Source: Colivicinus sp022776215 (GTDB lineage Bacteria > Bacillota_I > Bacilli_A > Erysipelotrichales > Erysipelotrichaceae). From it: a DNA stretch of 16,821 nucleotides. The notes beneath the pieces were generated by a model. That model ran no database searches. It was not told the origin of the DNA and saw only the letters and a program-made list of their open reading frames with translations. The position numbers and the translations under genes are program-made. This document shows positions 1-6,900 of this stretch, in pieces; positions within the stretch are counted from its first letter, which is position 1; each line of letters begins with the position of its first letter. Location: positions 1 to 16,821 of the forward strand of contig JALFIR010000062.1 in NCBI GenBank assembly GCA_022776215.1. Direction: 5' to 3'.

Positions 1-91
1 ACACCTGGTCCCATCCCGAACCCAGAAGTTAAGCACTTTATCGGCGAGCATAGCTATTTGTATAGATAGTGAATCAAGCACGTTGCCGGTT
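1..91 (+). rRNA. rrf: 5S ribosomal RNA, 3' part (5' end outside window)
   Basis: The window opens inside a 5S rRNA. The conserved segment around 8-36, which includes CCGAACCCAGAAGTTAAGC, is the loop B / helix III region. The CGTTGCCGG block at 81-89 is the 3' strand of the closing helices. The 5' ~25 nt lie before base 1. An intrinsic terminator follows directly, so this is the end of an rRNA transcription unit, and 16S and 23S genes probably lie upstream (inference). The 3' end is placed to within a few bases. Confidence 0.93.
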
Positions 92-95
92 AGAG

Positions 96-121
96 AACTC
101 TCGAAAGAGAGTTTTTCTTTT
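96..121 (+). terminator. Intrinsic terminator after 5S rRNA
   Basis: Arms AACTCTC (96-102) and GAGAGTT (107-113) pair perfectly around a stable GAAA tetraloop. The T-rich tail, TTT-C-TTTT, runs to 121. It ends the rRNA operon a few bases after the mature 5S. Confidence 0.9.
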
Positions 122-203
122 ATCTAAAAACAGCCTCGTTATTATTGATGGGGGTTTATTGTAAACTTTATGTGTAATATTTAACTTTCTTCGGTCAAAA
201 CTA

Positions 204-233
204 TTGCATAAGAATATTATTACTTGTTAAAAT
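204..233 (+). promoter_or_regulatory. Candidate promoter of the alcohol dehydrogenase gene
   Basis: A -35-like TTGCAT (204-209) and a -10-like TAAAAT (228-233), preceded by TGT, are 18 bp apart. The start site would fall near 240, giving a ~40 nt leader before the ATG at 281. The gene follows an rRNA terminator, so it needs its own promoter. The -35 is not consensus, which fits a regulated promoter. Confidence 0.5.
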
Positions 234-242
234 TTGCATAAG
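204..242 (+). repeat. Paired direct repeat at the promoter, possible operator
   Basis: TTGCATAAG occurs at 204-212 and again at 234-242, each followed by a similar AT-rich stretch containing ATATTA. The 30 bp spacing is close to three helical turns. The first copy overlaps the -35 and the second covers the predicted start site, a geometry suited to a repressor binding cooperatively. No known operator is recognised. Confidence 0.35.
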
Positions 243-280
243 CGATATTAACACTGCACATGCTTAAGGAGGAAAATAAT

Positions 281-1342
281 ATGAAAGGCTATGCAATGCT
301 AAAAATCGGAGAATCTGGTTGGATTGAAAAAGATAGACCAGTATGCGGACCAATGGATGCTATTTGTAAACCACTTGCTCTTGCTATTTGTACAAGTGAC
401 ATTCACACTTCGTGAGAAGGCGCTATTGGTGAAAGACACAATATTATTCTAGGACATGAAGGTTGTGCTGAAATTGTCGAAGTTGGTGAACTAGTAAAAG
501 ATTTTAAAGTTGGAGATAGAGTATTAGTTCCAGCTATTACACCAGATTGGAACTCTTTAGAAGCTCAGGCTGGATATTCTATGCCCTCTGGCGGAATGCT
601 AGCTGGTTGGAAATTTTCTAACTTTAAAGACGGAGTATTCTCTGAGTTTTTCCATGTAAATGACGCTGATGGTAACTTAGCTTTATTACCTGGCAATATT
701 AATACTGTAGATGCTTGTATGTTATCAGACATGGTGCCAACAGGATTCCACGGTGTAGAACTTGCTGGAGTTGAATTTGGTGATAGTGTACTGGTTATTG
801 GTATCGGCCCAGTAGGTCTTATGTCTGTTGCTGGTGCTAACATGCACGGTGCTGCTAGAATAATTGCTGTGGGCACAAGACCAGTTTGTGTTGAAGCTGC
901 TAAATACTATGGCGCTACTGATTTTATTAGCTATAAAAACGGACCAATTTCAGAACAAGTTCTTAATATGACTGATGGAAAAGGTGTAGATAAAATTATC
1001 ATCGCTGGCGGTGGTGTTGAAACATTCTCTGAAGCGATTAAGTGCCTAAAACCAGGCGGTAAGATTGGCAACGTAAACTATCTAGGCAGTGGCGAATACA
1101 TTGATATCCCTCGTGTAGAATGGGGTGTTGGTATGGGCCATAAACAAATTAATGGTGGTTTAATGCCAGGTGGACGTCTAAGAATGGAAAAACTAGCTGC
1201 CCTTGTAAGCTGTGGTAAGTTAGATTTAAAACCACTTAGTACACATATATTTGAAGGCTTCGATCATCTAGAAGAAGCTCTATTCCTTATGAGAGACAAA
1301 CCAGCTGACTTGATTAAGCCAGTAGTTAAATTATCTGACTAA
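281..1342 (+). pseudogene. Zn-dependent NADP(H) secondary alcohol dehydrogenase, interrupted by in-frame TGA at codon 45
   Basis: This is a full-length (353-codon) homologue of the clostridial and Thermoanaerobacter NADP-dependent secondary alcohol dehydrogenases, which interconvert ketones or aldehydes and alcohols in the cytoplasm. The start at 281 has a strong AAGGAGG at 266-272. The three catalytic zinc ligands of the family fall at the same positions (Cys37, His59, Asp150). The Rossmann motif GIGPVG spans 174-179, and Gly198-Thr199-Arg200 with Tyr218 match the NADP-phosphate pocket. Codon 45 (413-415) is TGA in the segment IHTS-stop-EGAIGER, where relatives have Trp or Phe. The remaining 308 codons are open and conserved, so decay is very recent, or the TGA is read through, or it is a sequence error. 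Standard gene calling would start at the internal Met at 581, losing Cys37 and His59, and that start has no Shine-Dalgarno. Confidence 0.9.
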
Positions 1343-1350
1343 TAACTTAT

Positions 1351-1377
1351 AAGCTGGAGCCATAAACTCCAGCTTTC
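1351..1377 (+). terminator. Hairpin after the alcohol dehydrogenase gene, probable terminator
   Basis: AAGCTGGAG (1351-1359) and CTCCAGCTT (1367-1375) form a perfect 9-bp stem around a 7-nt loop. The U tract is poor (TTTCC), so termination may be partial and the downstream gene, which starts 11 nt later with no obvious promoter, may depend on read-through. Confidence 0.6.
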
Positions 1378-1387
1378 CAAACTAAAT

Positions 1388-2308
1388 ATGAAAATATTAA
1401 TCGTTTCAGGATTCCTAGGTGCAGGCAAAACAACATTTATAAAAGAATTGGCATTAAAAACCCAAAAGCGTTTTTGTATACTTGAAAATGAATATGCATC
1501 ACTTGATATCGACAGTGATCGTTTAAAAGACAACGCAGAACTTAACATATATGAATTAAACGAAAAATGTGTATGTTGCAGCACTAAAAACGACATCGCG
1601 TCATCAATTTTAACAATCGCAAACACCATTGATCCAGAATTCCTAGTAATTGAACCTAGTGGCGTAGCCTATCTTAATAATGTCATAAACAGAGTAAGCA
1701 AAATCTTATATGAACGCATAATATTACTAGCTCCAATTACCATCGTTTCAGGTAACGAAATGATAGATGAAAAAGTAGTCTATAATCAAATAAAAGAAGC
1801 TAAAACAATTATTGTCTCAAAAATGGAACAAGCTTCTTATGATAAAAAAGAAAAACTATATTCTTTATTAAATAAAATCAACAACGAAGCTGATATTATC
1901 GTTGATGATTATCATTTATTAAATAAAGAATTCTTTGACAATCTATTAAAAACAACATATGACAATAAAGTTATGTCAAAAGAAGAAACAGTCACAAACT
2001 ATGATACTGTGGAATTGCTCAACCTAAATATGTCTAATATATCCAAGGCTATAGTTTTCATGGAAGATATAATACATGGAAGATATGGTAACATTATTAG
2101 AGCTAAAGGTGGCATCAACATAAATAATATAAAATATAGATTTGATGTTGTTGATGGCTATTACTCGATACAAGACTTTGAAAATTCTGAAAACAACGCT
2201 GTATTTATAGGACACAATCTTGTGAAGAATCAACTTAAAAACGACAGTAACGCCAACCTTTACAACAAGAGACAAACTCGCTATCAAAAGAATAATGTGG
2301 TAAGATAA
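1388..2308 (+). CDS. COG0523 / CobW-family G3E GTPase, putative zinc metallochaperone
   Basis: This 306-residue protein belongs to the G3E GTPase subgroup that couples GTP hydrolysis to delivery of metals, often zinc, to client enzymes in the cytoplasm. The Walker A motif GFLGAGKTT is at residues 8-16. The diagnostic metal-binding CxCC motif is Cys61, Cys63, Cys64. A G3-like IEPSG is at 88-92. The G4 region reads SKMEQ near 144-148 rather than the textbook NKxD, so nucleotide specificity is less certain. Residues from about 205 resemble the CobW C-terminal domain, without the usual long His-rich stretch. There is no clear Shine-Dalgarno before the ATG. It sits 45 bp after a zinc-dependent alcohol dehydrogenase, a plausible client, but no Zur-like operator is evident. 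Metal and client are inferred. Confidence 0.85.
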   Translation: MKILIVSGFLGAGKTTFIKELALKTQKRFCILENEYASLDIDSDRLKDNAELNIYELNEKCVCCSTKNDIASSILTIANTIDPEFLVIEPSGVAYLNNVINRVSKILYERIILLAPITIVSGNEMIDEKVVYNQIKEAKTIIVSKMEQASYDKKEKLYSLLNKINNEADIIVDDYHLLNKEFFDNLLKTTYDNKVMSKEETVTNYDTVELLNLNMSNISKAIVFMEDIIHGRYGNIIRAKGGININNIKYRFDVVDGYYSIQDFENSENNAVFIGHNLVKNQLKNDSNANLYNKRQTRYQKNNVVR

Positions 2309-2313
2309 AAAAG

Positions 2314-2985
2314 ATGAGAAGAATTTTTAAGTTATTAACAGTTTTATTTGTATTTCTACTTATAAGTGGTTTCACTTATATAAATGAAGATAAAGAAGAC
2401 AACACATCAACCTTTGAACTTGGTGATTTATACAATTACCAAAAAGCCTTCAAAAGTGAAGAAATCGATGTATGTGCAAGCGGTGTAGCTAAAACATATA
2501 TGGACTATCGTGCAACAACTGCTAGAAATTCTAGACAATACAAGTTTATCCACAATAATCTTACAGTAGATGAAACAACAGGCTTCCTTTATGATGAAGA
2601 TGGCTTTATTGGTGTTGCCCTAGGCTCATTCTATGGTGAAATCGGAGACCGTTTCTATTTCACACTAGAAAGCGGTGTTGTTCTTCCACTAGTTAAATGT
2701 GAAGAAAAAGCAGATGGCGACACTGACGGAAGTGGTTGCTACCACTTAAGTGATAATTCGGTTATGGAATTTGTCATCGACAAAAACTATGCCCTTAATT
2801 ATTTCGGTCGCTTATCAAACAACTATGTATTAAATGGTAACTATAATAACTACGAATTATTCAACGGACCTATTGTTAAAGTTGAAAAAGTATTAGATGA
2901 AAAAAGCAGTGATTATGTAACATACACTAGCGACACTCCAACAATTACTAACGACGATATATTTGATTACGGTAGTGGTTATTAA
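2314..2985 (+). CDS. Exported protein with double-psi beta-barrel-like C-terminal domain
   Basis: This 223-residue protein has a short basic N-terminus, a hydrophobic stretch at about residues 5-20 and no lipobox Cys, so it is secreted or membrane-anchored. The mature part has the pattern TYMDYR-TT-NS-QY, then VALGSFYG, then a Gly-rich strand region and VMEFVIDK. From memory this resembles a family of Firmicute exported proteins with a 3D/RlpA-like double-psi barrel; I cannot confirm this without a profile search. The C-terminus is rich in Asn, Asp and Tyr. Its stop codon TAA shares its last A with the miaA start codon, so the two genes are translationally coupled. Function is unknown; a cell-wall role is only an inference from the fold guess and export signal. 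Confidence 0.7.
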   Translation: MRRIFKLLTVLFVFLLISGFTYINEDKEDNTSTFELGDLYNYQKAFKSEEIDVCASGVAKTYMDYRATTARNSRQYKFIHNNLTVDETTGFLYDEDGFIGVALGSFYGEIGDRFYFTLESGVVLPLVKCEEKADGDTDGSGCYHLSDNSVMEFVIDKNYALNYFGRLSNNYVLNGNYNNYELFNGPIVKVEKVLDEKSSDYVTYTSDTPTITNDDIFDYGSGY

Positions 2986-3878
2986 TGAACAAAAAAGTAT
3001 TAGTTATAGTAGGGCCTACAGCAGTAGGCAAGACTTCTTTTGGAATTGAATGTGCCAATAGATACAATGGTGAAATTATATCCGGTGATAGCATTCAAAT
3101 CTATAAAGGATTAGACATTGGCAGCGCTAAAGCCACCAAAGATGAACAATCAAAAGCAGTTCATCATCTAATCGATATAAAGGAGCCGAGTGAAAATTAT
3201 TCAGTAAAAGACTTCCAAGAGCGAGGTCGTTTTTTAATAGGTGAACTTACTAAACAAAACAAACTGCCAATAGTGGTTGGCGGTACAGGCTTATATATTA
3301 AAGCTCTCTTATATGATTACGAATTTAAGGACGAAGAAAATAACGACAATCCTTATGACGAGCTAACAAATGAACAAATATATGACATCCTTCTTAAAGA
3401 AGATCCTGAATGTTTAGAAAAGATTCATATCAATAACCGCAAAAGACTTGTAAGAGCCTTAAATGTTTTAAGAAAACACGGCACAGGTATCTCAAAAATC
3501 CAGGCACAACAAGAACACAAGATGTTATATGATGCTAAAATCATTGGCCTAACTAAAGATAGAGAACAACTTTATAAAGATATCAACAAAAGAGTAGATA
3601 TGATGATCGACGAAGGCCTGTTAGAGGAAATTAAAGGCCTATTAGAACGCGGGATTAGCTTTGATGACCAATGTATGCAAGGAATAGGATACAAAGAATT
3701 TAGAGCCTATTTTGAAGGTGTAGCAACACCCCAAGAATGCATCGAACTTGTAAAAAAGAACACGCGTCACTTTGTTAAAAGACAATACACTTGGTTTAAT
3801 AATCAAATGCCAATAGAATGGTATGAAGATAAAGAAAACGCAATCTTAGAAATTGATATATGGAGGGAAACAAAATGA
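2985..3878 (+). CDS. miaA: tRNA dimethylallyltransferase MiaA
   Basis: MiaA transfers a dimethylallyl group from DMAPP to N6 of A37 in tRNAs reading codons that start with U, the first step of i6A/ms2i6A synthesis. The P-loop GPTAVGKT is at residues 10-17, SGDSIQIY at 33-40 carries the catalytic Asp35 region, and GGTGLYIKA at 99-107 is a family signature. The tail QGIGYKEF and the RQYTWF segment are typical. At 297 residues it is full length. The start overlaps the upstream stop by one base. Its TGA stop is embedded in the ATG of the next gene (ATGA), giving tight translational coupling to the peptidase. Confidence 0.96.
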   Translation: MNKKVLVIVGPTAVGKTSFGIECANRYNGEIISGDSIQIYKGLDIGSAKATKDEQSKAVHHLIDIKEPSENYSVKDFQERGRFLIGELTKQNKLPIVVGGTGLYIKALLYDYEFKDEENNDNPYDELTNEQIYDILLKEDPECLEKIHINNRKRLVRALNVLRKHGTGISKIQAQQEHKMLYDAKIIGLTKDREQLYKDINKRVDMMIDEGLLEEIKGLLERGISFDDQCMQGIGYKEFRAYFEGVATPQECIELVKKNTRHFVKRQYTWFNNQMPIEWYEDKENAILEIDIWRETK

Positions 3879-5566
3879 AATTTAAAGATTTTAAGTACGA
3901 ACATTTAGAACTAGAAACAATCAAAGAAGAATTTGGAGCATTGTTGAAAGAGCTAGAAGCATGTGATAATGCAGAAACTTTTATGCAAGCATTTAAAAAA
4001 ACCAACAAGTATCGTAGCCACATTCAAACAATGTTGACACTATGTAACATCAGACATTCAATCGATACAAGCGATGAATACTATGACAAAGAAAGAAATT
4101 ATTTAGATGAAACAGTTCCATATATTCAAGCATATGAAACTAAATTCTTCAAACTTGTAAACGATTGTCCATTCAAAAACGAACTAGACATTCCTGAAAC
4201 ATTCTTCAAGTTATGCGAATATTCATTAAAAACATTTGATGAAAAAATCATCGCTGAACTTCAAGAAGAAAACCGTTTAGTAAGTGAATATGGCAAACTA
4301 AAAGCAAGCGCTAAGATTGAATTTGAAGGTGAGACATATAACTTAGCTTCTATCGCCCCACTTATGTCTAGTGATGATAGAGAAACTCGTAAGAAAGCAA
4401 CTATGGCATATTGCGATTTCTTCAAAGAAAATGAAGAAAAATTTGATAACAACTATGATGCTCTAGTCAAAGTAAGAGATAAGATGGCTAAAAAGCTTGG
4501 CTATGAAAACTATATTGAGCTTGGTTATTTAAGAATGAACCGTTTTGATTACGACGAACAAATGGTTGAAAACTATCGTAAACAAGTTCGTGAAGTAATC
4601 GTCCCACTAGCAACAAGAATCCACCAAGCTCAAGCTAAGAGAATCGGTGTTGATAAATTAGAATGCTACGACTTAAACTATGAATTTAAAGATGGCAACC
4701 CAAAACCAGTAGGAGATGAATCAGTTCTTGTTCCTTTAGCTCTTGAAATGTATACCAAGATGTCTAAGGAAACAGGTGAATTCTTTAAAAGAATGGTGGA
4801 TGATGAATTATTCGATTTAACTACAAAGCCAAACAAAGAAATGGGTGGTTATTGTACAGATTTACTTGACTACAAAGTACCATTTATCTTCTCTAACTTT
4901 AATGGTGAAGCAGGGGATGTTAATGTTTTATGTCATGAAGCAGGACATGCACTTCAATCTTACTTATCTATGCAGACAATTGAAATTCCCGACATCGCTT
5001 TCCCAACAATGGAATCATGTGAAATTCATTCAATGTCTATGGAATTTTTTGCCTTCCCATACCTAGACTTATTCTTTGGTAAAGATGGAGATAAGTATAA
5101 GTATCATGAGTTATCAGGTGCCCTAACATTTCTTCCTTATGGATGTTTAGTTGATCACTTCCAACATGAAGTATACAAGCATCCTGAAATGACATGTCAA
5201 GAGCGCAAGGCTACTTGGAGAAGACTTGAAAAGGAATATAAACCAGACATTGACTATAATGACTTTGATATTTTAGAAAGAGGTGGTTACTTCTATCGCC
5301 AAGGACATATTTTCCAATCTCCTTTCTATTATATTGATTACACACTAGCTCAAGTATGTGCTCTACAATTCTTTAAGAGATTTATTGATAATGACCCTGA
5401 TTATTTCAAAGATTATCTACATATTTGTAGTATCGGTGGTACTAGATCTTTTGTACAAATCGTCAAAGAAGCTGGTTTGATTTCTCCGTTTGAAGATGGA
5501 TGTTTAGCATCTATTGCCTCAATCATGGAAGACGAATTAAATAAATTAGGTGAGAAACTTGGATAA
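3875..5566 (+). CDS. M3 family oligoendopeptidase (PepF-like)
   Basis: This cytoplasmic zinc metallopeptidase is likely to degrade short peptides from protein turnover or uptake. The zinc site HEAGH is at residues 354-358, and the third ligand, Glu383 in CEIHSMSME, lies 25 residues further, as expected for family M3. The length of 563 residues is typical of the ~560-residue oligoendopeptidase clade. The start at 3875 is preferred because GGAGGG at 3862-3867 is correctly spaced; an in-frame ATG at 3860 lacks such a site and lies inside miaA. The ATG overlaps the miaA TGA. The stop codon lies in the loop of an intrinsic terminator, so this is the last gene of the 1388-5566 block. Confidence 0.93.
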   Translation: MKFKDFKYEHLELETIKEEFGALLKELEACDNAETFMQAFKKTNKYRSHIQTMLTLCNIRHSIDTSDEYYDKERNYLDETVPYIQAYETKFFKLVNDCPFKNELDIPETFFKLCEYSLKTFDEKIIAELQEENRLVSEYGKLKASAKIEFEGETYNLASIAPLMSSDDRETRKKATMAYCDFFKENEEKFDNNYDALVKVRDKMAKKLGYENYIELGYLRMNRFDYDEQMVENYRKQVREVIVPLATRIHQAQAKRIGVDKLECYDLNYEFKDGNPKPVGDESVLVPLALEMYTKMSKETGEFFKRMVDDELFDLTTKPNKEMGGYCTDLLDYKVPFIFSNFNGEAGDVNVLCHEAGHALQSYLSMQTIEIPDIAFPTMESCEIHSMSMEFFAFPYLDLFFGKDGDKYKYHELSGALTFLPYGCLVDHFQHEVYKHPEMTCQERKATWRRLEKEYKPDIDYNDFDILERGGYFYRQGHIFQSPFYYIDYTLAQVCALQFFKRFIDNDPDYFKDYLHICSIGGTRSFVQIVKEAGLISPFEDGCLASIASIMEDELNKLGEKLG

Positions 5567-5583
5567 AACCAAGTTTTTCTTTT
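5555..5583 (+). terminator. Intrinsic terminator overlapping the peptidase stop codon
   Basis: AAACTTGG (5555-5562) pairs with CCAAGTTT (5569-5576) around the loop ATAAAA, which contains the TAA stop (5564-5566). The tail is TT-C-TTTT. The last sense codons therefore form the left arm, so a ribosome reaching the stop would melt the hairpin. Confidence 0.85.
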
Positions 5584-5600
5584 ATTCAAGTTTCACAATA

Positions 5601-5630
5601 TTAACAAAAAAGCTTAAAGGAATATAAAAT
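5601..5630 (+). promoter_or_regulatory. Weak candidate promoter before the polyferredoxin gene
   Basis: TTAACA (5601-5606) is followed by TATAAAAT (5623-5630), with TAAAAT placed 18 bp from the -35. The start site would lie at or within a few bases of the ATG at 5637, implying a leaderless or nearly leaderless mRNA. An upstream terminator means some promoter must exist here. Confidence 0.35.
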
Positions 5631-5636
5631 AGGAAC

Positions 5637-6467
5637 ATGAAAGCCAAGAAATATTTACCATCACTATTATTCTTTCTATTATTTGAGATAATAGCTTTTA
5701 CGTTGTATCTTACAACGAATAATTTGTTCTATTTGATTAACTTCACATATATTGGCTCTTGTCTTGCCCTAGGAACAGCTCTTTTTACAGCTGGCAAAAA
5801 ATATGCTAGACACTTTGTGCAATTAGCAGTAGGCTCTTATATGCTTATTTATCTTGGATTAATTTCCCAAGAAAATATGCAGATAGAAGGTTTTTGGTAC
5901 TACCTATTTTTAGGAACATTTGAAGCGGCTACTATTCATTATGCGGTTGCTAAGATATTTGGCCCTCTATTATTTGGCAGAGGATGGTGCGGTTATGCTT
6001 GTTGGACAGCAATGGTTTTAGACTTCCTTCCATTTAAGACGCCACTTAAGCCTAGAATCAAGAAACTAGGGCTTCTTAGATATCTAACATTCACATTTTC
6101 TTTGTTGCTGGTAATAGCTTTGTTCCTATTTAAAGTAGCTCATCTAGAAAAGATAATGTTTTATTTGTTTATCATAGGTAACATCTTGTATTATCTATCA
6201 GGAATCATCTTGGCTTATATATTTAAAGATAATAGAGCATTCTGTAAATATTTATGTCCAGTTACTATCTTTTTAAAACCGATGAGTTATTTCTCTTTGT
6301 TAAGAGTGCATTTCGATAAAACTAAATGTATTGGTTGTAAAAAATGTTTAAAAGTATGTCCAATGAATGTTGAGGTTAACAACGATTCTCGTAAACGCAA
6401 AAATGCTACTGAGTGTATTTTGTGTTATGAATGTGTTAAGGCTTGTCCTACCAAAGCATTGCATTAA
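5637..6467 (+). CDS. Membrane polyferredoxin, NapH/YccM-like 4Fe-4S protein
   Basis: This 276-residue integral membrane protein has about five or six hydrophobic segments (roughly 7-27, 32-52, 62-76, 86-113, 148-165, 172-196), followed by a cytoplasmic ferredoxin domain. WCGYAC (Cys118, Cys122) and CKYLCP (Cys203, Cys207) are the paired Cys motifs of the NapH/YccM group. Two 4Fe-4S sites follow: Cys231/234/237/241 and Cys260/263/266/270. These proteins pass electrons between membrane and soluble carriers. No partner oxidoreductase is adjacent, so the electron donor and acceptor are unknown. The start has only AGGAA one base upstream and AAAGGA 15 bases upstream, both poorly spaced. Confidence 0.85.
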   Translation: MKAKKYLPSLLFFLLFEIIAFTLYLTTNNLFYLINFTYIGSCLALGTALFTAGKKYARHFVQLAVGSYMLIYLGLISQENMQIEGFWYYLFLGTFEAATIHYAVAKIFGPLLFGRGWCGYACWTAMVLDFLPFKTPLKPRIKKLGLLRYLTFTFSLLLVIALFLFKVAHLEKIMFYLFIIGNILYYLSGIILAYIFKDNRAFCKYLCPVTIFLKPMSYFSLLRVHFDKTKCIGCKKCLKVCPMNVEVNNDSRKRKNATECILCYECVKACPTKALH

Positions 6468-6474
6468 AAAATAT

Positions 6475-6503
6475 TTGACACTAACCTCTTGTTGGAGGAT
6501 AAT
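6475..6503 (+). promoter_or_regulatory. Strong promoter of the rpmG-secE-nusG unit
   Basis: A perfect -35 TTGACA (6475-6480) is followed after 17 bp by GATAAT (6498-6503), five of six matches to the -10 consensus. The start site is predicted near 6510. It lies 8 bp beyond the polyferredoxin stop and is the best consensus promoter I found in the window. Confidence 0.75.
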
Positions 6504-6507
6504 GATA

Positions 6508-6536
6508 AAGAAGATATTGTTAGCCAATATCTTTTT
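6508..6536 (+). promoter_or_regulatory. Terminator-like hairpin at the 5' end of the rpmG transcript (attenuator or 5' cap hairpin)
   Basis: AAGAAGATATTG (6508-6519) pairs with CAATATCTTTTT (6525-6536) around TTAGC; the pairing includes one G-U. The core GATATTG/CAATATC plus five Ts has the form of an intrinsic terminator, but it begins at the predicted transcription start and lies upstream of rpmG. It could also terminate the polyferredoxin transcript. Either way, polymerase starting at 6475-6503 must pass it to reach rpmG. Confidence 0.65.
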
Positions 6537-6549
6537 AAATACCAAAGTT

Positions 6550-6705
6550 ATGAAAGATAAGAATAAAACTATATTAATGTGCAGTGAGTGTTTATCAAGA
6601 AACTACTCAACTCACAAAAACAAAAAAGATTCAAGTGAGCGCTTAGAGCTCATGAAGTTTTGTCCTAGATGCAATAAGCATACTCTACATAAAGAGACTA
6701 AATAA
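6550..6705 (+). CDS. rpmG: 50S ribosomal protein L33 (zinc-binding form)
   Basis: This 51-residue protein matches the L33 pattern CSEC-LSRNY, RLEL-KFCPRC and HTLHKETK. Cys11, Cys14, Cys38 and Cys41 form the zinc ribbon, so this is the C+ form. The ATG at 6550 gives the normal L33 length but has no Shine-Dalgarno. An in-frame ATG at 6502 would add 16 residues; it has GGAGG only 3 nt away, lies inside the -10 element and is not L33-like, so I did not choose it. secE follows after 11 bp. Confidence 0.93.
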   Translation: MKDKNKTILMCSECLSRNYSTHKNKKDSSERLELMKFCPRCNKHTLHKETK

Positions 6706-6716
6706 GGAGGCATAAT

Positions 6717-6899
6717 ATGAAGTGGTTTAGTCCTTCTGCCATCTTTAAAGAAATTTCAAAGATTAGATGGCCAAAGAAAAATGATTTGTTAACTAACAGT
6801 GTTCAAGTAGTTGTGTTCACAGCATTCTTTGCGGTGTTCTTCTACTTGTGTCAGTTCTTAGTATCTATTTGTCTAAAGTTGATTGGAGTGATTAGGTAA
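6717..6899 (+). CDS. secE: Preprotein translocase subunit SecE
   Basis: This 60-residue, single-helix SecE of the Gram-positive type stabilises SecY in the translocon. The amphipathic segment KEISKIRWPKK (residues 10-20) is the family signature, followed by a membrane helix at about residues 28-55. Translation starts behind AAGGAGG (6706-6712). The order rpmG-secE-nusG is conserved across Bacillota and supports the assignment of this small protein. Confidence 0.95.
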   Translation: MKWFSPSAIFKEISKIRWPKKNDLLTNSVQVVVFTAFFAVFFYLCQFLVSICLKLIGVIR

Positions 6900-6900
6900 T

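Noticed and set aside
413..460. Selenocysteine insertion at the TGA
   Set aside because: The catalytic Cys37 is present and separate, the TGA replaces an aromatic residue, and no convincing SECIS-like hairpin follows.
565..876. Minus-strand reading frames across confident genes, such as 565-876, 8545-8859, 9316-9621 and 12417-12662
   Set aside because: They lie opposite well-identified genes, show no recognisable domain and no ribosome site. They are shadows of the + strand code.
281..1342. Genome-wide use of UGA as tryptophan (Mycoplasma-type code)
   Set aside because: All other tryptophans in confident genes use TGG, and TGA ends miaA, dtd, smpB and the deacetylase. Reading the last as sense would fuse two unrelated enzymes. 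One internal TGA is not enough.
6367..6549. Longer reading frame upstream of rpmG, including starts at 6367 and 6502
   Set aside because: The upstream part overlaps the polyferredoxin gene, and the added residues are not L33-like. The 51-residue form matches the family.
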